This document shows positions 45,818-58,467 of a DNA stretch of 64,000 nt, piece by piece (the stretch's first letter is position 1; the number at the start of each line of letters is the position of its first letter). The DNA comes from Aquila chrysaetos chrysaetos (lineage: Eukaryota > Chordata > Aves > Accipitriformes > Accipitridae), in the NCBI RefSeq assembly GCF_900496995.4, contig NC_044004.1, positions 124,001 through 188,000 of the forward strand. The letters run 5' to 3'. The position numbers and the translations under genes were made by a program. The notes beneath the pieces are model-generated. The model did not search any database and was not told where the DNA came from. It saw only the letters and a program-made list of their open reading frames with translations.

Positions 45818-45886
45818 GATATATATAAAAAATATATATATTTTTATATATATTTTTATATATATATATATATATATAAAAAAATA
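45818..45886. repeat. AT-rich microsatellite (TA)n with A/T runs
   Basis: Alternating ATATAT interrupted by AAAAA and TTTTT blocks, inside the probable HSPA12B 3'UTR. Strikingly AT-rich in a GC-rich window and largely self-complementary. Confidence 0.9.
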
Positions 45887-46340
45887 GAAATGTGGGGTTA
45901 CAGAAAGCGTGTGTGCTGGTATTCAGGAGCCAGCAGTAGCCCCTACCCACACCTGGGGGGCAGCCTGAGCCCCCAGCCCTGGCTTGGCCGGGCAGCAGCA
46001 GTGCCCCTTGCCCCACTCGCCCACGCCAGGGGTGCAGTCACCCCTTCTGAGAGTCGGACCCCCACCCATTTCCATGGGAGGTGCGGGCCCCGGTGCAGCA
46101 CTGCCCGGCAGCACATGGGGAGCATCTTTGGGGTGCCCCAGGTGCAGGGGGGGGACCACCAGCGTGGGTGCAGTGGGGGCCGGTGGCAGCCTTGCAGCTC
46201 AACCAGGGCCATGAGCCGCTCGTGCACGTGGGGGTCCCGTAGGGCCAGAGCCCAAAGGAGGTGCTGGTGGGGGTCCAGAGCGGGTGGCAGGTTCCCGGGG
46301 TCCCCGTCCCTCCCCGCACGGCCCCGTGGGCGGGAGGGGC

Positions 46341-49300
46341 TCAGTTGGAGAGGAAATCAATGGTGGCTCGGACCGTCTTGGAGGTGCGGATGTCCATGGC
46401 GGTGACCTTGATCTCCGTGTCCCCGAACTGCATGCTGGCACGGATCTCGCGTCGGCCGCGGGCCGGGCTGCCGGCATCGCCCAGCGCCTCCAGCTCCAGG
46501 CTGATGGTGCCGCACTTGCGCACGCCGGGGTCGGTGATGTAGACCACGTCGTCGGTGGCACAGCAGTAGATGTTGATGATGGTCTTGCGCTGGCCCGGCC
46601 GGGCCGGGCAGTAGCTGCGCTGGACCACCTCCCCCAGCGCCACGGACTGGTCGACGGAGACGAACTTCTCAAAGATGTCGGTGCACCAGTTCTTGCCCTC
46701 CTTCACCAACAGCTTCTCCCGCGGGTGCTTCCCCTCCACGAACTTGTTGAGCACCCCCACGCCGTAGGTCAGGGGGGAGCGGCGGACGCGGACGATGGTG
46801 GGGTCGAGGCCGAAGAGCACGGCCCCTTTGAGGATGGTCAGCCCCACGTCTTGGGGGATGATGACGCGGCAGGTGGGGCCGAAGGCTGCCTGGACGGCGT
46901 GCTGCAGCATGGCCGACTCCGCGAAGCCCCCCACCAGGAAGAGGAACTTGATGCCTTGGACCTCCGGCTTCTTCAGGAGGTCGTCTGGGGGGGGAGAGAG
47001 GGGGCCGTTGGGCAGGGCTGGGGGCTGCCCATGGTCCTCTACCCCTGCCCCGGTGAGAACAGGCACCGGGCATGGCTGGGGGTGCCACTGCAGGGTGCCA
47101 GGGCCCTGGGGAGAGGGGACACCCCCCCGGCCCCTTGCAGGGTGGCAGGGGGTCTTGGCAACCGGGCTGCTCCCACCCCCAGGACCTACCGATGTGTTTG
47201 ATGATCTGGCTGATGGTGGGCTGGAAGAGCTCGCTCATGGCCTCCGAGGACATCCGCAGCATCCCTTGGGACGACCACTTCACAAAGTTGACGCTGGGGA
47301 GGGAGAGAAGGTCCGGGGTTGCCCCCCGCCAAAGGCTCCCCCCTGGGGATCCCCCAGCCTGGCAGACCCAGGAGCAGAGCACCCCACCTACCCTTGTCCC
47401 CTCCCCAAAATTTAGGTCCCCCTGGGGCCACATGCTCCCCAGGGGTCCCCAAGCCCCATTATTCCCCCCCCCTCTCCCCAGCCGGGGTCTCACTTGCTCT
47501 TCTTGAGCGCCGTCTCCACGTTCTGGCCCCGGTGCTTGCGGTAGAAGTCGATGAAGGAGAAGGGCAGGGAGACGTTGAGGGGGCTGGCGCGGGAGGGGGC
47601 TGCCGCCCGCTTGCGGGCCTCGAAGGCGATGGTCAGGTCCACCCAGGCGGCGGGACGCTTGGCCTTGAAGGTGGCGATGAAATCCTCCCCGAAAATGTGG
47701 CACAGCAGCTTCTCGAAGGCCAGGTCTACCCCCACGGCCCCGTAGGGACCCCCTGGGGAGGGCATGGGGGGGTGGGCTAGGTCAGGCAATGTCCCCATGG
47801 CACACACATCCCCGTGTCCCCCATCAGCATGTCCCCAGACCCCCCCCCCAGCATCACCTAGCAAAGCCTGGGACACTTTCAGTGCAAGACCACGGCCCCC
47901 AGCCCCACTGCGGCTCTTCTGCAGGGGGATCAGGGTGGGGGGACGTGGAGGGGAGCCCCCCACCCAGGGCTGGACCAGGGGACAGGGACAGGTACCTGCA
48001 TTGGCAGGGGGGCACGGAAACATCCCCCGGGAGCAGAGAGAAGGCAGGCAGCATGGCTGCGGGGACAGCGGTCCCCTGGACCAAAGGGCACCCTGTCGGG
48101 GGGTCCCTGGGTGATGCTCGGGGGGCTCAGTGCCTCCCCCCACGGCACGGCTCTGCCAGGCAGTGCCAGGGCTTTCCAGCTCTGCAGGGAAGCCCAGGCT
48201 GGTGGCTGTCACTCGCGAGCCACTATTCGTCTGGGGGTGCACGGCCATCACGTGCCCAAATCTCACCCCCGGGATGGGCTGAGGCCGGGGGCTTCGCGTG
48301 CCCCCCGGGAGCGGGGTGGGCAGCCCGTGGGCACGGGCCAGGGCACTTCACAGCCCTAAGTCACCCTGCGCCTTCCCTGCGTGGGCGGGTGGCGCTGGGG
48401 GCTGCGATCCCCAGCACACGGGGACAGCCGTGGGGTTTCATGTCCCCAAACCACGGTGCTCTCGGCCTCAGCCTTAGCTTCTGCCCCCGTCCCACCCTGC
48501 ACCCCCACCCTCTCCCACCCACAACCCTGTCCAGCTGGTCTCCCCCAACCCAGCACCCCTGTCCCACCCGAGCCCCTCCAACCCAGTACCCCTCCAGCCC
48601 AAAACTCCTGTCCCACTGGCATATCTGTCCCACCTGAGCCCCTCCAACCCAGCACCCCTGTCCCACCAGCACCCCATCCCTGTCCCACCTGGCCCCCTGT
48701 CCCAGCCGAGCCCCCCCAGCCCAGCACCCCAGTCCCACCTTGTCCCCCTCTATAACCCCGCACCCCTGTCCCACCAGCACCCCCAATCCAGCAACCCATC
48801 CCTGTCCCACCCAAACCCCCCCCAGCCCAGCACCCCTGTCCCACCTTTCCCCCCCCATTCCAGCACCCCGGTCCCTCTGTCACCCCACAACCCAGCACCC
48901 CGCTCCCACCTGAGCCCCTCTCCCACCTGACCCCCCCCCAGCCCAGCATCCCTGTCCCACCGACACCCCCAGCCCATCACCCCCACCCCACTTTGCCCCC
49001 CCCCAGCCCTCCCCTGCCTTTCTCCCTCCTGACACCAGGTGGTGCCACAGACCCAGCCACGACCCTGCCGGGGACTGAGAGGGGACCCCGGCCCAGGAGG
49101 GGGTCGCTGGTGGGGGGGGGGGGGGGGGGGGTGTGCAGAATGGGTCTGGGGGCCGCAGCCCACCTGAGGCTTTGTACAGCTCCTTCAGCGTCCCCTGCGG
49201 CTTCTCGATCTGGTGCACGGTGAGGTCCACCGTCCCGCCGCCGCAGTCCGCCACGATGTAGCGGTCACCTGCGGGCACGGACAAGGGCCGAGTGGGGGTC

Positions 49301-52300
49301 CCGGGTCCCCCCCCCAGCCGCTGTGGGGTGTCCCCCAGCACCGCAGCAGGGCTGACCCCTTAGGACACCCATCCCGTGGGTTGGGGGCAGCTGCTGGGAC
49401 ACGGCCATGGGCCACAGGGCTGTGCTTTCCCCAGGGAAAAAAAAGCTGCTTTAACCAAAATATGGGTTTTTTTGTTTGTTCCCCCCCAAAAAAAAAAAAA
49501 CAGCCGAAGAAGTTTTGGAGGGCAGGAGGGGGACTTTGCGGTGTTTGCTTGGAACAGTGGGACGGGAAGGTGGCAGACAGACCCCCCTGCCCTCACCGGC
49601 ATCCTCTGGGGCGTCGGGACCGAGTGACAGACCGGAGCCGTGTCACCCCCACGGCAGGACCCTTCCCTGGCGCTGGGGGTCCCTGGGGGGCTCTGCCACA
49701 GGGGGTACGTCCAGCCCCCCATCCCCTCGCCCAGGGTGACCCCAGGGGCCAGGCAGCACCGGTAGGGACTCCTGCTTGTCCTGTCCCCCCCCCACCAGTG
49801 AATCTTCCCCGGAATGGGGTCTGCTGCGGGGGGGTGCACTGCCCGTCACCCCTCCTACCTGCCTGCATTTCCGACCAGAGCTCCCCCACTCCCGACTCCA
49901 CCAGGAAGGTACGGCTGTGCCGGGACCGCCGGAGCTGCTCTCGGGCTGAGGGACAGAGCAGAGGAGCCGGTGTCAGACTAGGGGGGGGGCACCGGGGCCA
50001 GGAGCATCCCTGGTATCCCACCCCCCGCAGTGGGTGGCTGCACTGGGAGCACTGGTTGCCCACTCCCCTCTAGCCGGGACACCTGACACGGCCCTAGCTG
50101 CACCGCAGAGGAGCTGGTCCAGCCATCCCACTGTTCTGCCTGGGATCCCGCAGGATCCCACGGGATCCCACCTCGCCAGAGGTGTCCCTGGGCGATGCCG
50201 CCTCTTCCCCTGTTCTCCCCAGCTCGGGTGGGGTTTCCTCTGCTCCCCCCATCCCGGGACGGGGGACATCAAAGCAGCCCGGAAGGGCAGGGAGCTGTTT
50301 GGAGAAGGTGGGGTTATCCTGGCCTATTTTTGGCATGCCAAGATGGACACGGCACACTAATTTAATTAGCTTCAGCCCTGGGATGCGGCTCAAGCCCCTC
50401 CGAAAATCCAGATGCAACCCCGGTTCTCCGGCCAAACACAAGACAAGGGCTGTGGCCACTGGCAGGTCCCAGCTCCGGGGCTTGGTCCCGGCTGGGCAAA
50501 CCAGCTCTGTCCCAGTAAATCCCCAGCTCTGTGGCTGGAGCAGAGGGGACCCCCAGGCTCCCCATGCACAGGGGGAGCATCCTTGCAGGCAGCTCAGCAG
50601 AGGGTTTTGGATAGCCCCGGACCAGAGGGTAGATCCTTTCCCTGTCCCAGGTTTACAGCATTGACAGGGGAGGTCGGCATGGGATTAGGAATCCCAAGGG
50701 CTTGGCCCTTATGGGGGAGAAGGGAAGCAAGGAGCCGGGGTGGTGGAGGCTGAGCGGAGCGAGCTGCTGGGAGGAATCCAGGGCGGCTCCGGCTGAGCCA
50801 GCAGAAATGGGTCCGGATGGAAATGTAGGGAGAGGGAAGGGAAGAGGCGGCCCGGGGAGCTGGGGTGGTGCGGGTGGAGGTCAAGGGCAGGCTGGGCGGA
50901 TGAAAGGGGCCACGACCATGAGGGACACACCTGGGAAAGCAGCCATCGCCTGCCCCGGCCATGTGGGCTTGGGGAGGGGGGCAAAGGGGGGAGCAGGGCT
51001 CCCCGGGGCTGCCAGAGAGGGGAGCAGCCACAGCCTTCCGCTCACTCCCTTGGCACAGTGCCCCGCTCATCTCTGCCTCAGTTTCCCCCATCACCAGAAG
51101 ATGCCGCAGGCTGGGGGTGCCCGTGGCGGTGGAACCAGCCCTGCCCTCGCACGGGGGTGCAGGATTGCTGCGCTCCCTTCCCGGCTGCGGAGCACCCGCC
51201 GAGGACTTGCTCCGGCACACGCCAGTGCTGCGCAGAAACCCAAAAGCCTTTTGCCAGAATCGGTCTCGTTTGCTAAAGTACCGGAGAAGGGAAAATTATA
51301 GGGAAGGGGATGGGAAAGTGGAAAAGAGCCAGGAACTCCAGGGTTATCCGTGGTGCTCAGCCCAGGGACCCCAGTGCCGCAGCCCGGGCTGAGCTGTGCC
51401 CCAGGGTTGCCTCAAACCCCCTCCCCAGCCACGGCTGCCGACGGACCCTCCAGACCTGGCACACGGGGCTGGATCCCTGCCTGCTCCATCTCCTGCTATT
51501 CCAGCCTCCCACCCCGCCAGGACCCTCTGCCAGCTCCCGGTCCCGCTCACCCTGCCGAAAACTGGAGTCGATGGAGTGGTCCGGCGCCAGCCCGTTGGCC
51601 GGGGGTTTGCAGCTCAGGTCGATCAGCTGGTGGAGGCGAAGTTTCCTGCAATAAATGGAAGCGGCTTCGGGCTCCAGCGCGATCAGCAGCTGCTCCGGAT
51701 TCTCTGGGGACACCAGACCGGCCTGCGGAGAGGACGGGGTGTCAGGGCAGAGAAGGTGCCGGTGCACCGGCACGTGCCGCAGCCTTACGGCTGTGCTCGG
51801 GCAGGGCTTTCCTGGCCCTGGCCTTCGTGCATCGCTTTTGCCTGTATAGGTACTATATGTTGCACAGCAATCCTACGTGTTAGGGCTGTGCACCGGCCAT
51901 CACCCGTTCGGTAGGGGTGGGTTAGCTCCTGCCCGTCCCAGGGACCCAGCGGTGGCACCGAGCACCCAAGGGGGACCCTCCATCCCTGGGGGAGCACACG
52001 TCCCCATCCTCAGCCCCCCGCCTTGCTGCACGCCCAGCTCTGAAATCCTCCCACCCCACCAACGCTGGCTTTCAAAGCCGGCCCGTGCCCAACAGCCAGA
52101 GTCCAGCTTTTTTGTTCTTTAGGCTGCCAGGACGTGCCAGAGACCCTTCGTTATGGAGGCAGCACCCACAGGGGAGCAGGGGGAAGAGATACCCCCCCCC
52201 CCGAAAGCACAGCCTCCTGCGAGGGTCACCGTGCAGAACAGCCTCCCCCGGGGGTCCCCCTCACCTTGTAGGCAGCCTCTCGCATGAACTGCTTGGCCGG

Positions 52301-55300
52301 CTGCTTCCAGATGGCTGGCACGGTGATCACCCAGCGGATGGCATCTCTCTCGGGCAGGGACGGGCACTGGTCCTTCAGCTCCTGCCGGGCAAGAAGCAGC
52401 AGGTGACCCCCCCGGTTGGGGCATCGGAGCTCTCGGTGAAGGGTGAGGAAGCAACACGTGGAGAGGACGACACGCATGACTTGTGCTCCGTTTGGGGAGG
52501 GAGAGAAGGGCTGTGCTCGTGTGACGGTGCAGGGAGACCCGGCTCGGGTGCCGGGGTGCCCTACCTGCACGGCGTGCTGCTTGAAGAAGCGGAGTGCGTG
52601 GGCAAACACCTCCAGTGCTTGCATTTTCTTCCCGTTGACAGCTTCTAGTTCAGTTTTCATGGTGAGGTCCTGCCAGGAAGAGCAGTAACAGCAAACAGAT
52701 CACGCAGGGTGCTGGGACGTGGCCGGCATCCCATCCCGGCTCTGTCGGTGAGCCTTGGGCAGGGTGCTCGTCCCCCGTCATGCCAAACAGACCAGCTGGG
52801 GCACGGGCACTGGAAGCACCACTCTGCAGCTGCATCCATCTGCCCTGAAGAGGCTCGGATGGGGCTAACCAAAAATTCACCGCCCTGCAGAGGGCTAAAA
52901 CATTGCAAAATATGCGTAAAGCAAACGGGGAGCTGGGTGTGCTCAGTCGGGACACTGGTGATCAGAGGTTTTGCTTGTAGCCCCTCTCCAGCCCTCCTGG
53001 ATTTCTGCTCCCCGCAGTGAGCCCCTCTCTTTGCTTTCTGCAAAGTGGGATAAATCCCTGGGGCCAGCTCAGCTCGCATCCAGCCCGGCCAGGGTCCCCG
53101 TGGGTCCCCTGGGGAGGTCGGGGCAGGAGCAGGGACTCACGCTGGTGCTGTGAATCTTCATCTTAAATTTCTCAAAGTACAGCCAGTCGCGGGCTTCCTC
53201 GGGGTCCAGGTCGTGGTAGTAGTCCCTGGCAGTGTAGCCAAAGCTGTGGAAGATGCCCTCCGGTGTCAGCAGGAGGCTGGTGGGGGTCTTCTGGTTGGCC
53301 ACCCCCGGGTCCCCTCCTTCCCATTTCCTGCAAACAGAAGCCAGCAGCAGCCCGTGAACGTCAAGGCCAGAGAACAGATCCTGCCCCATTTCATTTATTT
53401 ATATGGGCACAACCTCAAGCACCTTAAAGAGGGACAAAGAAGGGACCAACGTCCCTGGGAAGGCCATCGCGAAGAGTGCTTTGCTCCCTGTGCAACCCCT
53501 GCAGGGCTCCTCTGCACCCACGCAGGTGGTTAGAATAGAGCGCTAACGAAGAGGTGCTCTCACCCCGTCCTCCCGCTCAGCGAGACCCATTTCATGGGCT
53601 CCTTCCACCCACCGCTGCCAGGCAGCATCCCTCACCCGTGATGGTGTGGGTGTTTGTTGCCCAGCCCGGCTCCATCCCTGCCTCCCGGCAAGCCGACTTC
53701 CAGCCCCTTGGGGCAAAAAAGTCCTTTAACAGCCCTGGGAGCAGCGCTCGGGGCTCTGGCCACTCCTCACCTCATCATGTGGATGGCCTCGGGGTCGCTG
53801 GAGAAGCTGAAGGCGTAGCCGCTGGATGTGGTGCCGAAGTCAATGGCCACCACCACGGCAAAGGAGGCAGTTTGCTGGGAACGAGCCTCGCTCCTCTGAA
53901 ACGCAAGGGCAGCTGTTAGTGATAGGCTCTGTCCTGGGGGCGAGCATCAAAACAGGGCTGGCTGCTTCCAGAAAAGGGGTTAAAAAAAAACCCCAAACAA
54001 CTCGTGAAAGGGTTAATTTTTCCTGGATCAGGCCCGCTGGCACTGCGATTTCTGCCCAGGGAAGGGACGCAGTGATGCCGTGTTTTTCTCTGCAATGATG
54101 CCAAAAACACGGGGCAATTCCTTCTCTTACACGGCTCCAAATCACCAAGAAAAGGGACTGCCTGCACCGGGCTCTGCGGGGTTCCTGCAGTGGTTCCCAA
54201 AGGCAGGCTCATGGGACAAGGGGATTTGGGCAGCCCCAGAGAAGGATGGATGGAGGGATGGATGGATGGAGGGAGGCTCTGTCCCTGCATGCTGCCTAGG
54301 GCTGCGGTCGGGTCTCTGTTTCTTCCCGGGCTGGGGTGGTGCTGAGCCCTCCACACTTGAACCCTGGCAAATTTTAGCTGAGATTCCCCAAAACCTTCCC
54401 TGCTCCCGACCTTGGTCCAAGGGACCTCATCCCAGGTGTCCCCACAGGTCATCCAACCGAAAACCTTCCTGGCCCAGATGCTTCAGGGGGTTCCCGCTGC
54501 TGCTTTTCTGGTCCTGCCTTTGGGCCGTGGCAGGGAGCCGCGGTGCCGGAGGAGCGAAGACGCGGCAAGCCCTGTACCCATGTCACCAGCCCAGGCTGCC
54601 GCCCTCGTCCGCCGCAGCCTCCCAGGCGCGCGGGGCAGACACAGAAAGCTAAAAGCCCTCATTAACTTTTAACGTATCCAGATTTGATAAGCGCAGACAT
54701 TAGCTAGCTGTGAAAAAAGCCGGCAATTAGCATGGGTGAAGTGGTTGTCTCAGAAATGTGCATGTTCAGGGAGCTGCAAGGACGGTGAGTGCTGGGGAGG
54801 AACTGGCTCCAGCATGCTCCCTGCCTGCGTCCTTCCACACCGGGCAGTCCTGGGGGACATGCAGGTAGGAGCGAGCTGAGGCCAGGAGCTTTGCAAGGAG
54901 TTAAACTTATGCTGGTGCTTTCTCCAGCTCCTCTCCTGCCTCCTGCGCTGGAAAAAACCTCCATCCCATCAATCCCACAGCTAAGGTGGGGGGATTTGGG
55001 CCCCAGTGATAGACTGACCCATCCTTCAGCTGGTATCGGGGTGCAGCGGGGATGGGAACCAGCCCGGGAGGGGAGGTAGTAGGAGGTGACCACCGACCAG
55101 GGAAGGATCAGAGGGGGCAATGCCGGGGAGACAGAGCCCGGCAGCCCCACTGGACCCCCCCCCAACTGCCTTACCGGCGACTGGGAGGGCGTCAGCGGGG
55201 CGATGCTGCAGCTGTCGTGGGGCGTCCCCGGGGAGCCGGGAGGGGACGGCGTGGGGCACCGCTCGCCGTTGGCACCTGGGGACACAGCAGGGTGAGGCTG

Positions 55301-58300
55301 GGATGGGGACAGGCCCTGGGCCCTCCTGAAGACCCTTCCCCAAGATGAGGGCAACGCGTGACATCCCGGTGAAGATGCAGCCGGTGCGGGCTCAGAGCTG
55401 CTGCGGGGGCTGCTCCCAGTGGGGTCCGTACAGGGCAATTCTGGGCTTGAGGGACTTCCCACGCTTTTTTCAACCGTGTTTAAGGAAGGATCCAATCAGC
55501 ACTGATTAAATTAGCAAATGAGGAACCCCTTGGAGGTGTCATAAGGAGGTGCAGGAACTGGCTGCACCTGGTGTTAGCACTGGTGAGCTGCTGGTGAGCT
55601 CACAGGGATCCCTCTCACTGGGGATGGGGCTCACAGCCACGGAGAGGATGGGGACAGTGGCCAGAAAAGAGCCACAGGACTGAGAGACCTTCTCCTCTGG
55701 GGCTGGGGGACATCAGCTCTTGCTCAGCAAGAAGATGGGTGAGGGTCAGTTGGTCGTGGTGTTTCAGGGAGGAGTTCAGCTCGCTGGTGTGGGCAGGCTT
55801 TGGTGATGAGACACGGGCTCAATGTCTCCTCCATCGCTGGAGAGGAACTGGCACACGGAGGAAACGTCATCTCCTCTTGAAGACAGTATCCAAAGTAAGT
55901 CAGGTGAACCTGCAAGCCCAGTTTCTCCCTGTTGATTCTATGGAGACCCTTGGTGGTGGCTGCAGATGGAGATGTTCTCCTGTAGATGAGCCAGCCGAGG
56001 TGGGATGGATCCTGCCTTGCACATCTGAAGGGGACCAGAGAAGTGGAAGTGCAGTGGTCTTTGGCAAAGGAGCAGCCGGATCTAATTCCTTGCAGCTGAC
56101 GGTAGCAGAGTCAGGACTAAAAACCCATGACGTGTTTGTAGCAGAAAGGGATGCAGTGGTTCTCCAGAGCTGCCTATTTTTAAATCAAGACAGCCATCAT
56201 CACATAAATACACGCTAGTTCAGCTTGGCAGCGCCTGGTGGGGACGACTGCAAAGGATGCCAGAGGCTGCTCCGGGCAAGCAGCTGAAACGCTTGTATCC
56301 AGCGGGAATGGGGGGAAAACTTGGGAAAGAGATGCCTGTGAGCTACCGAGGCAGAGCAAGCGTCTGCAGCGTGAGGCCATGGAGACCCGGCTGCTTGGCC
56401 CTTGGCAAGGGGAGGTGTGCTCGGCTCAGACCCACGGCCACGGTGCAGAACAACTCAGTTTGGTGGAGACCCAGTAAATCCTGCGTGAGCCCGTGGTAAC
56501 TCCGAGACGTTGAGGTTTAGCCTGCGCGGGGAGCTCAGGGAGGCTCGTGCTGTCGTGTGCTACAGCGAGCCGTGGACACGCATGGGGCCAGGCACCGTGC
56601 TGCGGTGGCTTGCGCAGTTGCCCTTGCTCTGCGGTGCCTCCTCCTCTTCCTCCTCCTCTTCCTCCTCCTCGAAACACCAGCCAGCTCTGTGTCTCCTCGG
56701 GTGACCCCCCCACCAGCTCCTCCACCAGCAGAAGCCTTGTGCTGGGAATCCCCATTAATCCTGGTGTGTCAGCCCAGGCTGGAGCCGCTGCAGAAGCCCC
56801 GGTGGGACGCCTGGCCCCCAGCCCAGCCAGCGCCGGGACGGTGCGAGCCCCGGGGCTGTCCTGCATGCCGACGGCGCGGGGCTGCCTGTTGCCTGCACTC
56901 CTCTTGCCACATGGCTCCAATTAGCAGAGGGGATTAATCATCCGCCCTGCGAAAGCACGGGCCGATGGACAGGCTCCAGCTGTTGGCGGGGGGCAGCCGG
57001 GAAGGGGCTGGTGCAGCTGATGGAGCGGGGCCACCTTTCCCGAGGGGCTTGGCCGGCTCCGGCTCCGGCTCTGGCGAGGGTACGGCCATGCTGGGAATGG
57101 GACGTGGGGTCCAGGCGGTGACACCGGGGAGGCGGAGGGACCGTCCGCCCCACGGGCTCTGCCGAGACCCACGCTTTGGGCTTGCGGCTCCGTGCCGGGA
57201 GCCTGCCGGGATCTGGACGACAGGAGCAGGGACAAGCAGCACCCGCTCCCAGCTGGACTCTGGAGAGGTTTGGGGCTGGAGGAGGCTCCTCAGTCTTTCC
57301 TCAGGGAAGCGTAAAACGCTAGCTCTTCTTTGCCAGAGGGTGCCGGCAGCTGGTGTCTGTGTCCAGGCGAACCCACCCCAGCTCCCACTGCGACCAGTTT
57401 GCACCAGGACGCCCAAGGGGCAACTCCTTAAATCCCTCTGGCAGCTCGGGAGCCCCAGAGCCTGCAGCAGGGGTGCTCTGGACCCCCCCCCCAACAGCAG
57501 CAGCCATGGGGTGGGAGCCAGGTTCAGCCGTGCGGGCACCCCCCGTCCTGGCAGCGGGGGTCCCGGCTGCTCCCCGCTGCTTTGTCTCCTTGGCCGGCTG
57601 AGAACCGAGTTGCCTCGGGCTCGGTGCCGCGGTGTCAGGGACGGTGCTGTGCCACGTGCCCCCCGGGAGATGTGCCAGCGGGCTCGGTCGCTCCTCGCCG
57701 CGACACGGCTCCGGTCCCTTCACTCTTGCTCTGTAAGTGCCTTTCGCTGTATCCCGTGTCTGTGCCATGAATATTTGATCCCTGACAAACAGGAACGTCC
57801 CTGCGGGCATCTCCGTGTGCCGGCAGAGCCCTGCAGCGGGGGGGAGGCCGGTGTCCCCCAGCCGTGGGGGGGAAACGTTGCCTGGGTTAGGCAGGGAGCC
57901 GGTAGCTTGGCCGGGCTTCGAGCCTGGGGGTCCGGACCCCAGCCTGGGGCTGTGCACATGAAACATCGTTTCTGCAGGTCCAGAGCCGGAGCTGGTACCC
58001 TCCAGCGTGTGGGCACTGGGCTCCCAGTGGTCTGGGGGAGCTGGGGGGGACCCGCAGGGGTTTAATTCTTGCAATGGCCTCTTTGCTCAGGCTGTTCCCT
58101 GGCTTTGTGTTCGCAGGGTCAGGTTTCCTCGGCCGCAGCAGCTGGTTCTGGTTACCCCAGCGCAGGAGCAGCGTGGGGGGCTCCTCCGCACCGCAGACGG
58201 GAGGACGGTTGCGGGGGGGGACGGACGGCTGGGGGAGTGGTGGGGGGGACGCCCGGGTGTGCAGGGGAGGGAAGGGAGAGGGGCCAGGGGTGTCACCCTT

Positions 58301-58448
58301 GCAGAGAGCTCGTCTCTGCTTGGGGGGGGGGGGGGGGGGGGTAGTGGCCAGGGGACCCCCCCACTGCCATGCCCGCTGGGCACCTTCCCTGGGGAGCAGC
58401 CTTACCCATCCGGAGACTCTGCATCCCGGGCTCCAGGAGCATCGCCAT
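46341..58448 (-). CDS. HSPA12B: Heat shock 70 kDa protein 12B
   Basis: Twelve coding exons (minus): 58448-58406, 55275-55175, 53895-53771, 53327-53141, 52669-52565, 52381-52265, 51722-51551, 49945-49859, 49268-49164, 47752-47494, 47293-47190 and 46984-46341. They give 682 aa; human has 686. The start ATG is in the optimal context gccgccATGg. Features in order: a Ser/Pro-rich N-terminus with [10 protein letters not shown] and [10 protein letters not shown]; the first phosphate motif [10 protein letters not shown] at 65-74; the second phosphate motif [11 protein letters not shown] at 318-328; and the adenosine motif [11 protein letters not shown] at 482-492. The atypical HSPA12 nucleotide-binding domain extends to the C-terminal ATIDFLSN, with no classical Hsp70 substrate domain. 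In mammals it is endothelial-enriched and angiogenesis-related. A splice acceptor at 58467/58468 shows that at least one untranslated exon lies further right. Confidence 0.96.
48480..49010. repeat. Degenerate CCCAGCACCCCTGTCCCACC minisatellite in HSPA12B intron 9
   Basis: A run of 30-40 base units built from CCCAGCACCCC and TGTCCCACC words covers most of the intron between exons 9 and 10. Units differ in spacing and sequence, suggesting an older array than the 18-bp one. A poly-G run follows at about 49111-49130. Confidence 0.8.
54243..54272 (+). repeat. (GGAT)n microsatellite in HSPA12B intron 2
   Basis: Imperfect GGAT/GGAG tetramers. Confidence 0.8.
56638..56671 (+). repeat. (TCC)n microsatellite in HSPA12B intron 1
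   Basis: CTCCTCTTCCTCCTC repeats: a pure pyrimidine tract on plus, purine on the transcribed sense strand. Confidence 0.85.
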
Positions 58449-58467
58449 GGCGGCCTCGCCTTCCCGG

